Assembly: GCA_025890175.1 (NCBI GenBank)
Contig: JANPYM010000007.1
Span: forward strand, 984,487-1,048,486
DNA from: Ciborinia camelliae
Lineage: Eukaryota; Ascomycota; Leotiomycetes; Helotiales; Sclerotiniaceae
Length of the DNA: 64,000 bases
Direction of reading: 5' to 3'
Part shown: piece by piece, positions 33,108-45,218 of the stretch
Layout of the letters: each line of letters begins with the position of its first letter
Numbering within the stretch: the first letter of the stretch is position 1
The notes under the pieces: model-generated
Databases searched by the model: none
What the model was told of the DNA's origin: nothing
The model's input: the letters and a program-made list of their open reading frames with translations, nothing else
Position numbers and translations under genes: made by a program

Positions 33108-34971
33108 TTAACAGAAACTGCACTTCACACCCGCAACGCCCAAGATCAACTCACTGGCCCTCTCTCCAGCAGCCATAACCGCGAATTGCGGGTTAGGCGT
33201 GACAGGCGCCAAAATACTAGCATCAACAACATGGATGTTCTTCATGCCGGTGACGGTGGTGTTGACATCAACACAACTGCCCAATCGACAACTGCTGCTC
33301 CAGTGATTGACCATTCCCTTTGCGTAAGCGGAGGGGGTGGTGATGTATTTTTCGATCTCTTCCCGTGTTGAGTTTTGGGGAATATTCATGGGGGTGAGAC
33401 CGGCGGATGGGAGAGCCTTGAAGATATCGTAGATGAATGTTGAGATATCGTGGGCGTCGCGTGGGTGGGAGTAATAGACGGTATCTGAAGGACCGGGGAG
33501 GAAGTTGTCATCGAGGATTACGGCGCCGGAGGAGAGGAGCCCGGATGTACCGTAGACGTTTAGGGTGATGGTTTTGTTGGTGTTGTAATCGGTGAAGCCT
33601 GCTGAATCAATTGTTCCCTGAAGCCCTGTAACACTGCCATCTTCATGAGAAATGGTAGTCCAGAATACTGATGTTTGGGCCGCGAATGTGTAGGGGCCGT
33701 TGCGGTCCTTGAGGTACATGGCTGCATCAGTAGCAGGAGGGGAGGCGTAGGAATAAGTGTATGATTCAATAGAATCACCTTGGAGTTCGATGAATGTATC
33801 TGGGTTATCAAAAAGACCTGCTCCAATGGCAGTAGAGTTGATCCAATCACTAGTCTTGAGATTCTTGGATAATTTCCCTGCAGCGCTGAGCTTGGAGAGG
33901 GTTTCTGGGGCGCCGATTCCAGAATGCATGAGAAGTGCGGGACTTTGGATGGCTCCTCCTGATACTACTACTCTACCTGTTGAGGTGACTGAAATGGTAG
34001 TTTCGACACCGTCGATCAGAGCTGTGACTCCAGTTGCGGTATCTCCATTTCTTTCAACGCGGACTACGCGAACTCCGCTCTGGAGACGGAAATTACTGCG
34101 TTTGAGGGCAGATTGGAGATAAGTGGTGACGGGACCTCCTCTTTGCCCGTTGGAATAATCAAAGATTGGGTAACCAAATACTTTGGTTTTATCATCAGCG
34201 TGAGCATTGATATCGACGTCTTTGTAGCCCAATCCATCTACTAGCCACTTTCTAGCAGCATTGTATCCTGTTTGAAGACGGCGGATGCCATCTCGAGAGG
34301 TGAGATTGGTGGATGGTTGAGTGTCGTATAGACGTTGAATGGCAGTATGCATGTTTGTAGAGTTCCACTAGATGTGGGGTTAATGCTTGTAAATTGGAAT
34401 GGCAAAAGAATGTGTTACTTACTTCATGTGGAAAGTATAAATCCCAATCCGAAGCTGGAGGTTCAAAGAAGAGCCCAGCATTGATCGCCGAGCTTCCTCC
34501 GATAGTACAGCCTCCATAAGCGTTTGAATACTCCGCTCCACATGTGAGGTTTCCCCCATCAGCGAAGATGGACTTGTAAAGTCCAGGAACATCAACTCTA
34601 GTAAGGTTTGTACCTTTGAGCCATTCCTATTCAAACATTAGAATCATGTCGACCATTCTGAATTCAAAAATCAAAAACCCACCGGTCTCCTCAAATCTAA
34701 ATCTCCACCCGTAACTCCGTAGGAGAGTCCACCACCTTCAAGTAACAAAGTCTTAAGACCCGCTTCCGAAAGTCGTGAAGCAACTGTGACATGACAATCA
34801 ACAAATGCACTCTTAAATCCTCACACTACTCGAATACATACCAACAATACCAGCAGGACCAGCTCCCACAATGATAGCATCCCATTTTTCACTAACCCAC
34901 TTATCATTCACGGCACCCAAAGCCCCACTGACCAATCCGGCAATAAGAGAGATACGATTTGAGATCTTCAT
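33108..34971 (-). CDS. Secreted GMC oxidoreductase, cellobiose-dehydrogenase-like flavin domain
   Basis: Exons 34842-34971, 34683-34783, 34423-34626 and 33108-34367 (minus) give 564 aa; the three introns are 55-58 nt. A signal peptide (about 1-20) precedes the FAD-binding G-A-G-P-A-G (36-41). Next come the GMC motif G-G-S-S-A-I-N-A-G-L-F-F (about 120-131), then N-H-W (catalytic His500) and a T-P-N-P-Q motif (Asn537) at the C-terminus. The GMC family oxidises sugars and alcohols with FAD. The overall pattern, including G-C-x-x-G-G-S-S, is nearer to cellobiose dehydrogenase flavodomains than to glucose or methanol oxidases, but no cytochrome domain precedes it and no carbohydrate-binding module follows. 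A role in lignocellulose or oligosaccharide oxidation is likely; the substrate is open. Confidence 0.88.
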
Positions 34972-36059
34972 GATGATGATGATTTTGACTTCGACTGGGA
35001 GAAAATAAAACAAATACACACAACAAACAAAGAAGGGAACCACCTACCTTTATACAGATCACACACGTCGTATTTACTCATACACAGTCTATTATCTATC
35101 CTACATGACTACATGCAGCTCCAGTAAATCGGCTTACCTGACAGCTGAAAGCCTGAAACCCCAAGCACGGCCGTTGAAAGGGGAACGCCCGTAGAAGGTG
35201 TTTCCAGAAATCTACCGGAATTCCATAGGGTCTTGCTTCGGCTTCTAGTGGAATCGCCCCATCATATACGAGGTTTCACGCGTCACTTATTATTCAACTA
35301 CCATTAACCTCCTTTAACCCTAGCTACTATACTAGAATTATGCAATTGCCGTATTGATGCCGTACAACTTACTTAAGTTGTTCAGCTTGACAGCTTGGCT
35401 GCTTGGCGCACTTTGTCCCGAGGTTTACGTATTGCAACCTCCTGATGGGGAATACAAATGAAATCATGGGCAAGTTTTCGTATTCCGTGAATTAGTGAGC
35501 TCTGGTAGCGGAGTCACCCGGGGGCCGGAGTAAGTGGGGGGAAATAAGGGGAGATTTTCATTCCGAGGGTTAAATCCACTTCAATTCCTATTTTCGTCTT
35601 TTCGAATGATGCGAGCATTGACTCCTGAGGAGAGAGAGTGCCGATGGAAGGTTGATCGACCATTAATGCCGAAAGGGTGTTGAGAGATGTATTATTGACA
35701 GGGCCAACAGGCCCGTGGATCCCGAAGAGATTTCGACGAATGGGATCCAAGATAAGTGTCGTACGTCCCTGATCTGCATGCATAAGCGAATGGGTAACAC
35801 CGAGTACGAGGTGGCGGGTGGTACAGTCGGAAATCATTCGGAACGACCGGCTCCTTGACATAAAAATCTTTCGTGCTCACCAACTTGAACTTACAGATCC
35901 ATGAAATCAACCAAATATTCAAAAAGTGAAGATCATCTATTCGTCTAGTCTTGAAGACCTTCCCAAACGCCGCCCAATGCAACCATTGTATATTTGCTGT
36001 GCATAATCCTACATTTCCCTATCATGAATAACCCTTTATTTTCGCCACAATTCCTACCA
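34972..36059. other. Intergenic region with an unassigned minus-strand frame
   Basis: The 1.09 kb holds the GMC promoter and the 3' flank of MME1. On the minus strand, 35514-35861 (115 aa, with L-N-T-L-S-A-L-M-V-D-Q-P-S-I-G) and 35692-35982 (96 aa) overlap in different frames. They read partly like protein, but I see no family, no convincing splice pair and no support for a gene. They could be a decayed gene. Confidence 0.45.
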
Positions 36060-37405
36060 TTATAAAATCGATTCCTGATCCCGTTGCAGGTTGGAGTTTT
36101 CCAGTTGCTTCAAGATATATTGGTATAAAACCAACATGCAACTACTTTGTGTGCTTGTCCACACAAATCTAGGTCCTACTCCGCGAAACAATCCTGCTAT
36201 TCCTTCCGTCTTATAGATAAGTTTGAGACCAGTTGGGACGGAAGATGTATCGAGAATTATGCTACCAGGACGAGGTGTATGTGTTGAGGGAGATGATGTG
36301 GATATCGACCGAATCTGATGCTTTGGAGATTTTGTAGATGTTGGCTTCGTGCGGGTGGTTTGAGGAGATGGATTCTTTGTAGGTTTTGAGATCTGCTTAG
36401 AAGTAGAATCTGGGTCGGAATTGACTTGAGTTTGAATTCTTGTTTTGACAACATCAAGAGGGCATGTAATTACTCCAGCCAAACCACCAGCTGCGGCTCC
36501 TGTCAGAAGTTCCAATGGCAACCCAATATCTCGGCTTCCCTTCCATCTCCTCGCCCAAGTTTGGCCTTGTTCGTAGAATGCGAATTGCAACGCCGAAAAT
36601 GGCAGGTCTCGAACGATTGTTGCTCTGTAACCATAGAAGAGCGCCGAAAAGCCTTCTTGTTTCACTATTGTTCGGGCAGCATGCGCTGTATTTTTGTAGT
36701 TGTAACCAGACTTGAAAAATGGGTTATTGTATCGACCTTGAAGTTGTAGACGAGTTTTGAGGACCTCGGAAGGTACGTATACGAAGGAGGCTGCAAAGTC
36801 GGCCACGAAACCTAGGAACGTTAGAATACTGTAAATTATACTCAGACTTCCAAGGCTTACCACTAGATAGATAGGCAAACCACGGCGGGATGCCATTATC
36901 TATCAAATGCCTCTTACTGTACTCATATGTCCCAAAGAATATAATTGTGCCAGGGAACGACCCAAGAAGAGCGGGGACCCATCCGCCATATAATCCTAGC
37001 CGTATGCCTTCTTGTCGCAAAATTGTCGAATATGAGGACGATAACTTGGTATACTTTGGCGGGACATGCGGATCACCTTGTTGACGAGTTTTGACCGTAT
37101 CCAAAGAATGCATGAGCAGATCCCCCGTGGTTCCACCAATACCCCCAGCAATCATGGCCTACAAACAATCAGTAACTTGCTTGTAGACCAAAAACTACAA
37201 ACCTCACATTTAGATAGCGCGGTCGTCCCTCCTCTTCGACCTCTTCCCGTGCCATGGTTTTCGACCCGAGTAGCCCTTTTCCCACTCGAAAATTGACGTC
37301 CTCTTCCCCTCCATCATCAACAATCCCGAACTTGGTGCGATCTTCTGCTGGTGAACCTGCTGATCCGGAGGAAAACAGGTTGACAACACGAGAGGTCAGG
37401 GACAT
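36060..37405 (-). CDS. MME1: Mitochondrial magnesium exporter, carrier family (Mme1)
   Basis: Exons 37208-37405, 36861-37158 and 36060-36811 (minus) give 415 aa; introns are 49 and 49 nt. It has three mitochondrial-carrier repeats with the P-x-D/E-x-x-K/R signatures: H-S-L-D-T-V-K-T-R, V-P-S-E-V-L-K-T-R and C-P-L-D-V-V-K-T-R. G-G-I-G-G-T-T-G-D in the first repeat and N-N-P-F-F-K-S-G-Y-N-Y in the second match yeast Mme1 (YMR166C) closely, and G-V-G-P-R-F-V-W-T-S in the last repeat does too. Mme1 exports Mg2+ from the mitochondrial matrix. The hydrophilic stretch of about 55 residues in repeat 3 (about 270-330) is Ser/Thr/Pro-rich; yeast has a shorter insert there. The first ATG gives a 66-residue N-terminal extension. 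Confidence 0.9.
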
Positions 37406-37950
37406 GGCCCTCCCTCTATTTCCGAGACTGGTCGCCTTCCTGGTCCCCAAATATACAGAATGGCGAGTTTTCGTTACAACGTTGGTAGGCAAATACAAAT
37501 CATTAAAGTTGGGTATCACATATGTTTTTTTGAAGCATATCAACTTTTTTTGCCGGAACTTTCCACATTTGTTTATGCCTGATCAAAATCAAGGCATCAT
37601 TTTTGGTGTGGGGTCATCCTCCCCGCCCAATGACTTATGGATGAATTCCGCCCATTCAACAATTTGACATTTACTTCGCCATGTAAATATAAATACGACT
37701 AGTGAATTAAGTGATTACATTCATAGTAAAACTCTCACAATCACAGTTGAAAAGCAAAGATTTCCAACCTAAGACTTGTAGCCCCAAAAGGAGTCCTACT
37801 ATCGTGCATCTTGTGAATATTATTTTCTTGTCATTTCATCATCACCGCTAATACCAATATATATGCTTGGGTATACCATCGTTAATAGCCAAAACCAAAA
37901 CGCCCTACCAAAGGCCGCTGCAACGCCCAGATTCATGAGTATAGGCCGCA
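37406..37950. other. Intergenic region between MME1 and NTE1
   Basis: The 545 bp combine the MME1 upstream region and the NTE1 3' flank. No further gene is supported. Confidence 0.7.
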
Positions 37951-40900
37951 CTATATACTTGCTCTTCGCGGAGCCATAGTCCTCCTCAGTGCTTTCTTCT
38001 CCTCCGTCTCCTCTACCAAAGGAAGAATACCCTGATCTCTCATCTTTGCTAAATACTCATGTCCGAATTTGTACCCAACCTGGTAAATTTCGTCGAATTT
38101 ACCAAAGTCCAAGGTACCATAACTATCAATTGGGGGTCTCATGTAAAGACATCCTGGGGTAGTCTTTGCCCGTTCCAGAGCATCGACACTGGAGACATAT
38201 GCTAAGCGCGCTTGTATCTCAGCCAAAGTGGGAGGATTTGGGTATGATGAGAATGGGTTCCACCGATTTGCAAATGCCCAGAAACCAGAAAGCGAGTCGC
38301 CAAAGTTTTGCGGAACATCATCATCGAGACTGCCAACATCAATAGCAAAGATGGTATCAGCACCCAAAGATTTCATATGAGAAACCGTCAGGTTATCTAC
38401 ATATCCACCATCTAACAACATACTCCCTTCATCGCATAGCGGTGGGAGAAGTCCAGCAAGAGACATGGATGCTCTTACATACCGCCATGCATATCCACTG
38501 GTGTGGATTTCTGATCGGCTTTTACTGATGTTGGTAGTGTTGCAGTAGAACTCAAGCCAGAAATCTTCTATCTGAGTATTTCCAAAAGTCTTGAAGATAC
38601 CGCGATTGAATTCATGACCAGTAGTATACGAAGCAGATGGATATGTCAAATCCAGCGCGAAACGCCACATGCTTGCCATGCGACCCGAGAATTTCTTTGC
38701 GCGTCCATACATAGGAACTACGTCTGCGTCCCGAGCATATAATGCGCCGATGAATGATCCAATAGAAGTTCCTCCTATGATGTCGATTGGGATTCCAGAT
38801 TCTTCCATGGCTCTAATGATCCCAACCTGAGATATACCACGTGCACCTCCTCCTCCAAGAACGAGACCAATAGACTTGCCGCAAAGACGTCTAGCGATTC
38901 GATGAAAGTCGCCTTTAAAGGGAGTCTCTGCAGAGTAAAGTGGTGATTGTCGTACACGACGAGATGTGTATTTTTGAATTTCTGCCTGAATTACTTGTAC
39001 TCGTTGTTTTAGAGCAGTTCCGAATTTTCTGGTCTGGGGATGTACTGGAACGGCACTAGTTCTGAAATCCATTTGAACATGGTGGTGCCCGCCGTTTATC
39101 CAAACTCGATTTCTGAGCCAGGCACGAGTCACACCAGGTGTTGAGAACCGATCTGTGTGCAATAAGACTAGTTCTTTTCTTGCAGTGGTTTTCATCCCTA
39201 ACAAGAAGCGTTCGTACTCTCCAATCGCAGGCGATCCGTCCGCTATGCCCACTAGGAGGATGCAATCAGCCTGACTAATGCATGTTTGAGTCCAAGGCGA
39301 GTTGACGTTTGTGTCTAGAAATTACATTAGCGATGATTTCTAGGGGAAATACTCATAGTCTGTCATGTATCATTCAGAATAAATCACTTACCAGCAATAT
39401 ATAGGACCAAGCCATACTTCTCCTCTAGATCAGCAAGGTATTGTGAAAGTTTGAGCTTCCCCATACGACTGAAGGCATGCCTGCCAAGATGATTGAGAAT
39501 TGCTGCTTGGTTGAGCGAAGTCACACCATTGGGTGCTCCAATTTGAGTCAAAGCATTCATGAGACGGCTCCCAAATTCGACCACAGGCACTCCGGCAGTA
39601 ACGGGAAGTATAGCAACGGTGCGAAGATTGACAGTCGAAGATACCTTGTCGTTCGTGGCACCGGTAACTTTCTCTTTAGTTTGTACAAATACTGGCTCTT
39701 CCACCAAGGCTCTCATACGGGATGCAATGATCTTAGAGATTTTGATCGTAATGCCTGGGTGCTCTTGCGCAAGACTGTTGAATAGTGTTTTGGGAAATTT
39801 GGCGAGTTCTGTGTCTCGAATTGCATGAAGTGTAGCAGGTCTCACAGATTCCGTCATAACTTCTAGTTCCCCAACACTTTCACCTTGACCATACTCGCCA
39901 ATGACTTTCATTCCCGCTTCGTCATTATTGACTACAAGTCGAAGTCGGCCGTTCAAGACGATATAAATCGCGTCACTATCATCGCCTTGGTGGTAAATAA
40001 CCTGACCAGCATTCACCTGTACCCATTCAAGGGCAAAGTCTATGTGGAGGATTAACCTAGGCAAAAGACTAGTGAGACGCTTAGCCATAGTCAGAAGTAC
40101 AACCGGATACTTCTCAACGATTCTTTCCAGTGATGTTCGTGGCAGGAATCCTACATAAACATCCGTCTTTGCAACAACATCAATGAATGAACGATAAGAA
40201 GATATGGTACCGATGTAACCTGCAATACCACCTGGTTTGATAAGCGCCAAACTTTTGCGACCTGCTGACCTTCGCTTTTTACCCTCATGTCCTGGAGCAC
40301 CAAAACCAGATCCTGACGAGGGGAACGAACCAGTCTTCGTCCTAGAGAGTGAAGGCATTGGACCATGGGCATTCTTATCAGTCGAAGAGTGTCGGAAAGA
40401 TTGACCTAGCACCATGGAATCGGACTTGTCATCAATAGGAACACTAACATCTAGGAATCCATCGATAACATAATAAAGCCCAGGGTTTCTCTCTCCTTGT
40501 TCCACAAGCACCGAGCCTTTTGGGAAGTAAACAATCTCCACTTCATCCTTGAGCTCCTGGGCGAGTCCTTGGGTACTTGGATAGCCACCAGCACTGACTC
40601 CACCAGATGTCATTGATTCAGTGTCATCTACAGACCCTTCGTAGGGATCAATCAGACCGAAGGCATTACTAGTAAAAGAATTGCTAGTAAAAAATGCTTT
40701 CTGACGTTTCTGGTCATATGAAAGCAATCGAGGGGAGCCTTCCACAGAATCTGACATGCGCAACGCATTTTTAGTGTTCGTAAGACCAATAGCCTTGAAT
40801 ATACATTCCAGTATAGATTTCCTGAACATGCCATCTTCGTCAATTGATTCTTGACGGTGAAGGGGAATTCGTGTATTCATAGGACCATCGAATGGATTGG

Positions 40901-42655
40901 GGGTCCTCTGCGAAAGCGGACTTTGAGCATCATGATGCCATACTTGAGGACTAGAACTATGTTTCGCACTTGACGCAGGTTTGCGACCACCGTGACGTGA
41001 CATCTGAATATTGGTAAGAAGATCCCCAGGACTGGGACTGACGCCCGAGTCTCCAACGGACGCTTCGAAGGGTTGTCTGGCCATCGACATAGAACCACTT
41101 CTGACAGATGATGCATGCATTGTAGCTTCTTTTCTAAGGGTATGACTGGATCTTCGTCGCCGTCCGGCCCCAGCATTGTGCAAAGCAATACCTTTAGTAC
41201 CTTCTTCGGTTCCAATCCTCTCCTTTTCGCGAATGAACTTATCCTTCAAACGCTTCAACGCATCCCCACGGAGGAAATTTGGTAGTTCGTAGGTCGTGTA
41301 TTTGTTCATATGCTTTTCAGTGCGCAAAACCTCGCTAGTCAGACCAAGATAAGAATGACCAGTCGCAAGGGTGACTCTTTGTAATCTCGTCAAAATGACC
41401 TGTACGATGTGTGCTGTAGCCTTAGGGTACACTCTTGTTAATCGACGGAAAGCGCTAGCGGGAATTATGGCGATCGTAGTGTCAACTGTAGCTCTAGCCA
41501 CAATATCAGGGTGTACAGAGGTTGCATTCAATCGCTTAGGCCTAGGTCGACGCTGGTAGATGTCGGCTGCAGCGTCCAATGATAATGGAGGTATTTTACC
41601 GTTGGCCGCCGTTGTTGATGCGCGACGCTCCCTGCCATCTCTCCGGCCATCTTGACTAGGTGCCCCATATATTGGGCTTGTGGGAAGCGATGGAGGAGCC
41701 TCATGGCTATTGCCAAATTCATGACGATCGGCATTATAATAAGGGGTACCAGAAACACTTGAATCGAAGTCTTCGTCCTCAGAATGTCTCAATTTGACAT
41801 CTTCTGTAAATAGTGAAAGAATGGAAAAAAGAGATGACATAGGTGCGCCATTCTTGACCTCAGTCAGTAATTGATATCCCTGATGGCCGCCACCTCGGCG
41901 AGGGCCAGATCCACTATCCGAGTCCTCTCGTTCATAGGACATAGGATCGGAATCAGAGTCGCCTCCCTCCCGAGCAGATTTGACAAAAATTTCCACCAAT
42001 CCATCCACCACCAAACAAAACCCCTTCTCCTCCTCAAGATTCAAAGTTTCACCAGCTATGAGCTTTCGTGTTTGCATCGAGCGCGTGAGTTCGTGGAATA
42101 CAGGGCGTTCTAAGTAGCCAAAGATTTTTATGGCACTCAGAAACTCGTCCAAGTAATTCGAAAACCCTGACTTCGATCCTTCTTCCTGTGTATCTGGATA
42201 GAGATCTATCTGGGGCTCCTTTCGCTGAGGTTCTGGAGGTAATCGGGAGTACATATTAAGAAATCGATATCGTACCAACCAACTCATGGTTGACACGAAT
42301 GCCACCATGATCAACATCCTAAGATAATTAGTTAGCACATGTAGCAAGTAGAGTGGAACATTGGTACATACAAAGTGGTAGCATTCATGGTAAATGTCAA
42401 GCTGGTGGAAAACAAAGTGAAGAGGAAAGTTGGCACTGTAATTGTTGTGAAAGTTATAACCCAGTAAAGAATCCCCGGAACAACTCGAATAAAGAACATG
42501 GTCATTTTTCCAAAGACTCCAAACCACGATCCTGCCGCTTCAATGTTTGTTTGATTTGTTGGTATACCAGTAGCCACAGACATGGCTGAAGCGATTGTTG
42601 AGTCCATGGAGCTCACAGAACTTACCACAAGGGAGGAAACGGTTTCAGAAGACAT
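37951..42655 (-). CDS. NTE1: Lysophospholipase NTE1 (neuropathy target esterase family)
   Basis: Exons 42372-42655, 39392-42318 and 37951-39314 (minus) give 1,524 aa, the usual fungal size; introns are 53 and 77 nt. N-terminal helices (about 45-115) anchor it in the ER. Three cyclic-nucleotide-binding-like domains follow: one after about 155 ([11 protein letters not shown]), one near 705-730 ([12 protein letters not shown]) and one near 855-890 ([11 protein letters not shown]). The patatin domain has G-G-G-G-A-R-G (1224-1230), the nucleophile in G-T-S-I-G (Ser1254) and the partner in D-G-G-Y (Asp1372). NTE1 deacylates phosphatidylcholine to glycerophosphocholine and helps control membrane lipid turnover. 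The Ser/Thr-rich linkers (about 260-330, 440-560) are typical of ascomycete versions. It shares a 479-bp upstream region with SUI2. Confidence 0.95.
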
Positions 42656-43134
42656 GATCTTGGATTAAAAAAGATTAGAAAAATTGGCAGAATTGACTGC
42701 TATTCACAAATATTCCCACTTTCGAATATAAACCAACAATTCCATATTTGGGTACGGCCCATGGTTCTTGTTCTGGAAGAGGAGGAATCATCTTGGAATT
42801 TAGACAATTAATTGACAGGGAATGATTTCACGAGCTTCCTCAGTAAGACATTCACTTGCTCACGTCACTGCACCAATCAAAAATCTCCAGCTTTTATTTA
42901 TTTAGCGAGACCATCCCACTACGGCCCCTCCCCATCAAACCAAATCCGACCGCAGATTATTGTGACTCTTTAAGAAATCTATCACGAATTCAAATTGGTA
43001 CAAAGAACCACAATACCCGCCTCTTGATCCCACCGATTTGATATCACAAAGAGCAGCTCGAACCCGGCGACGAAGCCAAACCGAAACCACCCAAATTTTC
43101 ACCCCCCGCGCCCAGCCGCGCAACAATCGCAATC
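42656..43134. promoter_or_regulatory. Shared divergent promoter region of NTE1 and SUI2
   Basis: The 479 bp between the two start codons contain CACGTCAC (about 42860-42867, CRE-like) and CCAATC (42873-42878, CCAAT-box), both typical of ascomycete promoters. Pyrimidine-rich tracts precede each start. Function is inferred from position and motifs. Confidence 0.5.
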
Positions 43135-44240
43135 ATGTCTCTCACCAATTGCCGCTTCTATGAAGAAAAGTTCCCCGAGATCGATAGCTTCGTCATGGTG
43201 AATGTCAAGCAGGTAGGGCATGATGGAGGCGCCCCCCTCGGCGTGGGAGAAATGCTAACCGCCAGCGTCGCAGATCGCAGAAATGGGTGCCTATGTCAAG
43301 CTCCTCGAATATGACAACATCGACGGCATGATTCTCCTCTCGGAATTATCCAGACGTCGTATTCGAAGTATCCAAAAGCTTATTCGTGTCGGACGTAATG
43401 AGGTTGTCGTCGTTCTCAGAGTCGACAAGGAGAAGGGTATGCAGAAATTCATAAAATGTTATATTGTGGCGGAAGGCTGATCTGGTCGATTGCAGGTTAT
43501 ATTGATCTTTCCAAACGAAGAGTGTCACCTGAAGATATTGTAAGGTGCGAGGAACGATACAACAAGGGTAAAATGGTTCATTCGATTATGCGCCACGTTG
43601 CGGAGAAGACAAAGCACCCCATCGAGGACTTGTACGAGAAGATTGTGTGGCCATTGAACAAAAAATACGGACATGCCGTTGATGCTTTCAAGCTTTCGAT
43701 AACGTATGGAATTGCTGGCTTCCTTGGATGTTCTGTGTTGACTGACTTGACCATAGAAACGCTGATACCTGGCAAGACGTCTCGTTCCCTAACGACATCG
43801 TCTCCGAGGAATTAAAATCATATATTGGAAAACGTCTTACACCACAACCAACAAAAGTCCGTGCCGATGTCGAAGTGACCTGCTTTGGATACGAGGGAAT
43901 CGACGCCGTCAAGACGGCTTTAAGAACCGCCGAGGCCCGAAACACCGCCGACAACCAAGTCAAAGTCAAGCTCGTCTCCCCACCACTCTACGTCCTCACC
44001 AGCACGTGTCTGGAAAAGCAAGTGGGTATTTCGACCTTGGAAGCCGCCATCGTCGACATCCGCAAGAATATCGAGGCGGCCGGAGGTGGACTGATCGTCA
44101 AGATGGAGCCCAAGGCGGTCACCGAGAACGACGACGCCGAGTTGCAAGCCCTCATGGAGAAGCGAGAACGCGAGAACGCCGAGGTCAGCGGAGACGAGAG
44201 CATGAGCGAGAGTGACGAGAACCAGGTCGAGGTCATGTAA
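43135..44240 (+). CDS. SUI2: Eukaryotic translation initiation factor 2 subunit alpha
   Basis: Exons 43135-43212, 43274-43436, 43496-43703 and 43757-44240 give 310 aa, the family length; introns are 53-61 nt. The N-terminal S1/OB fold begins at about residue 15. The regulatory phosphorylation site is Ser52 counting Met (the conserved Ser51) in [12 protein letters not shown], which is fully conserved. A helical domain and the C-terminal alpha/beta domain (G-Y-E-G-I-D-A-V-K at about 210-218) follow, with a long acidic C-terminal tail. eIF2 carries initiator tRNA to the ribosome, and phosphorylation of this site by Gcn2-type kinases lowers initiation. Exon 4 is GC-rich. Confidence 0.97.
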
Positions 44241-45218
44241 AAAGGTTTCGTGGGGGGGGTAACCAAAAAGCATCCAAAAGCATTCTAATTAAGCCGAAAT
44301 ATTGGTTTACGGATTTGTTTGCATTGTAGGCGCACAGTAGAGCCATGGTAGCTTCTAACATGCAAATAACGACCAATCAAAACAAGATTTCCAATGGGAA
44401 GGGCTTCCTCTTCCGCGTGATGTAAAGGTATCTACCATACCTATGGAAAGTTTGAACAGCGACGCACGGTGAGATGAATCTATTGATAAATGCCGTTGTT
44501 ATTCTAGCGTATTCTATCCTATCCTATCCCGTCCTATAGCCATGCATCATAAATCATATACTGTATGTAAGTAGGTACCTATGTACAAAGTAATTGTAAA
44601 ATATAAACAGCCAGCATCTCAATCTCATTCTCAATCTTCGCCCTCCCTCCCTCCCCCTCCCCCCCAAAAACATATTTTCCGCCACCCAACCAACCAACCA
44701 TCAACTCATTCGTAATCCAATCTAACGATTCCCACACCATATCCATAAATCCCATCCCAACCAGCAAAACGCACCGCGCAAAACCAAACCCAAACCAGAA
44801 CACCAACCCCCGACAGTCAACGCATGCCATGCCATCTCATCTCATCCGATCCTATATCGCCCGATCCAACGAGTCCAATCTTGATTGATATCAAAAGCGG
44901 ATAATCTATAATCATGTATGTCGTGAAGGGTTCGAATCATACATCCCAACCCACCGGAAAATGCACATCCACACCCACACCCACACCCACACCCACACTA
45001 TCCCATCCAACCTCACAGGACAAGAGTCAAACCACACCTAGATCAATTCCGTTCTATCCAGTCGCATATATATGGAGGTGAGAACCATTTAAGCATCATC
45101 GACCAATGATCCAATGTTTCGTCACGGAATCAGGTCAGAGAGAGCACACACAATGTAACTCACCCTCACCCTCACCCATCCCATTCCACCCCTCTCCCCC
45201 TCTCTTATCCATCCCACC
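44241..45218. other. Convergent intergenic region
   Basis: The 978 bp between the SUI2 and Vps62 stop codons hold no gene. Small repeats are present: ATCCT pentamers near 44500-44530, ACACCC hexamers near 44960-45000 and CCTCACC near 45160. A GGTTCGAATC near 44928 resembles a tRNA T-loop, but no cloverleaf can be built around it. Confidence 0.75.

Noticed and set aside
44925..44945. GGTTCGAATC resembling a tRNA T-arm
   Set aside because: No matching acceptor, D-arm or anticodon stem could be formed around it.
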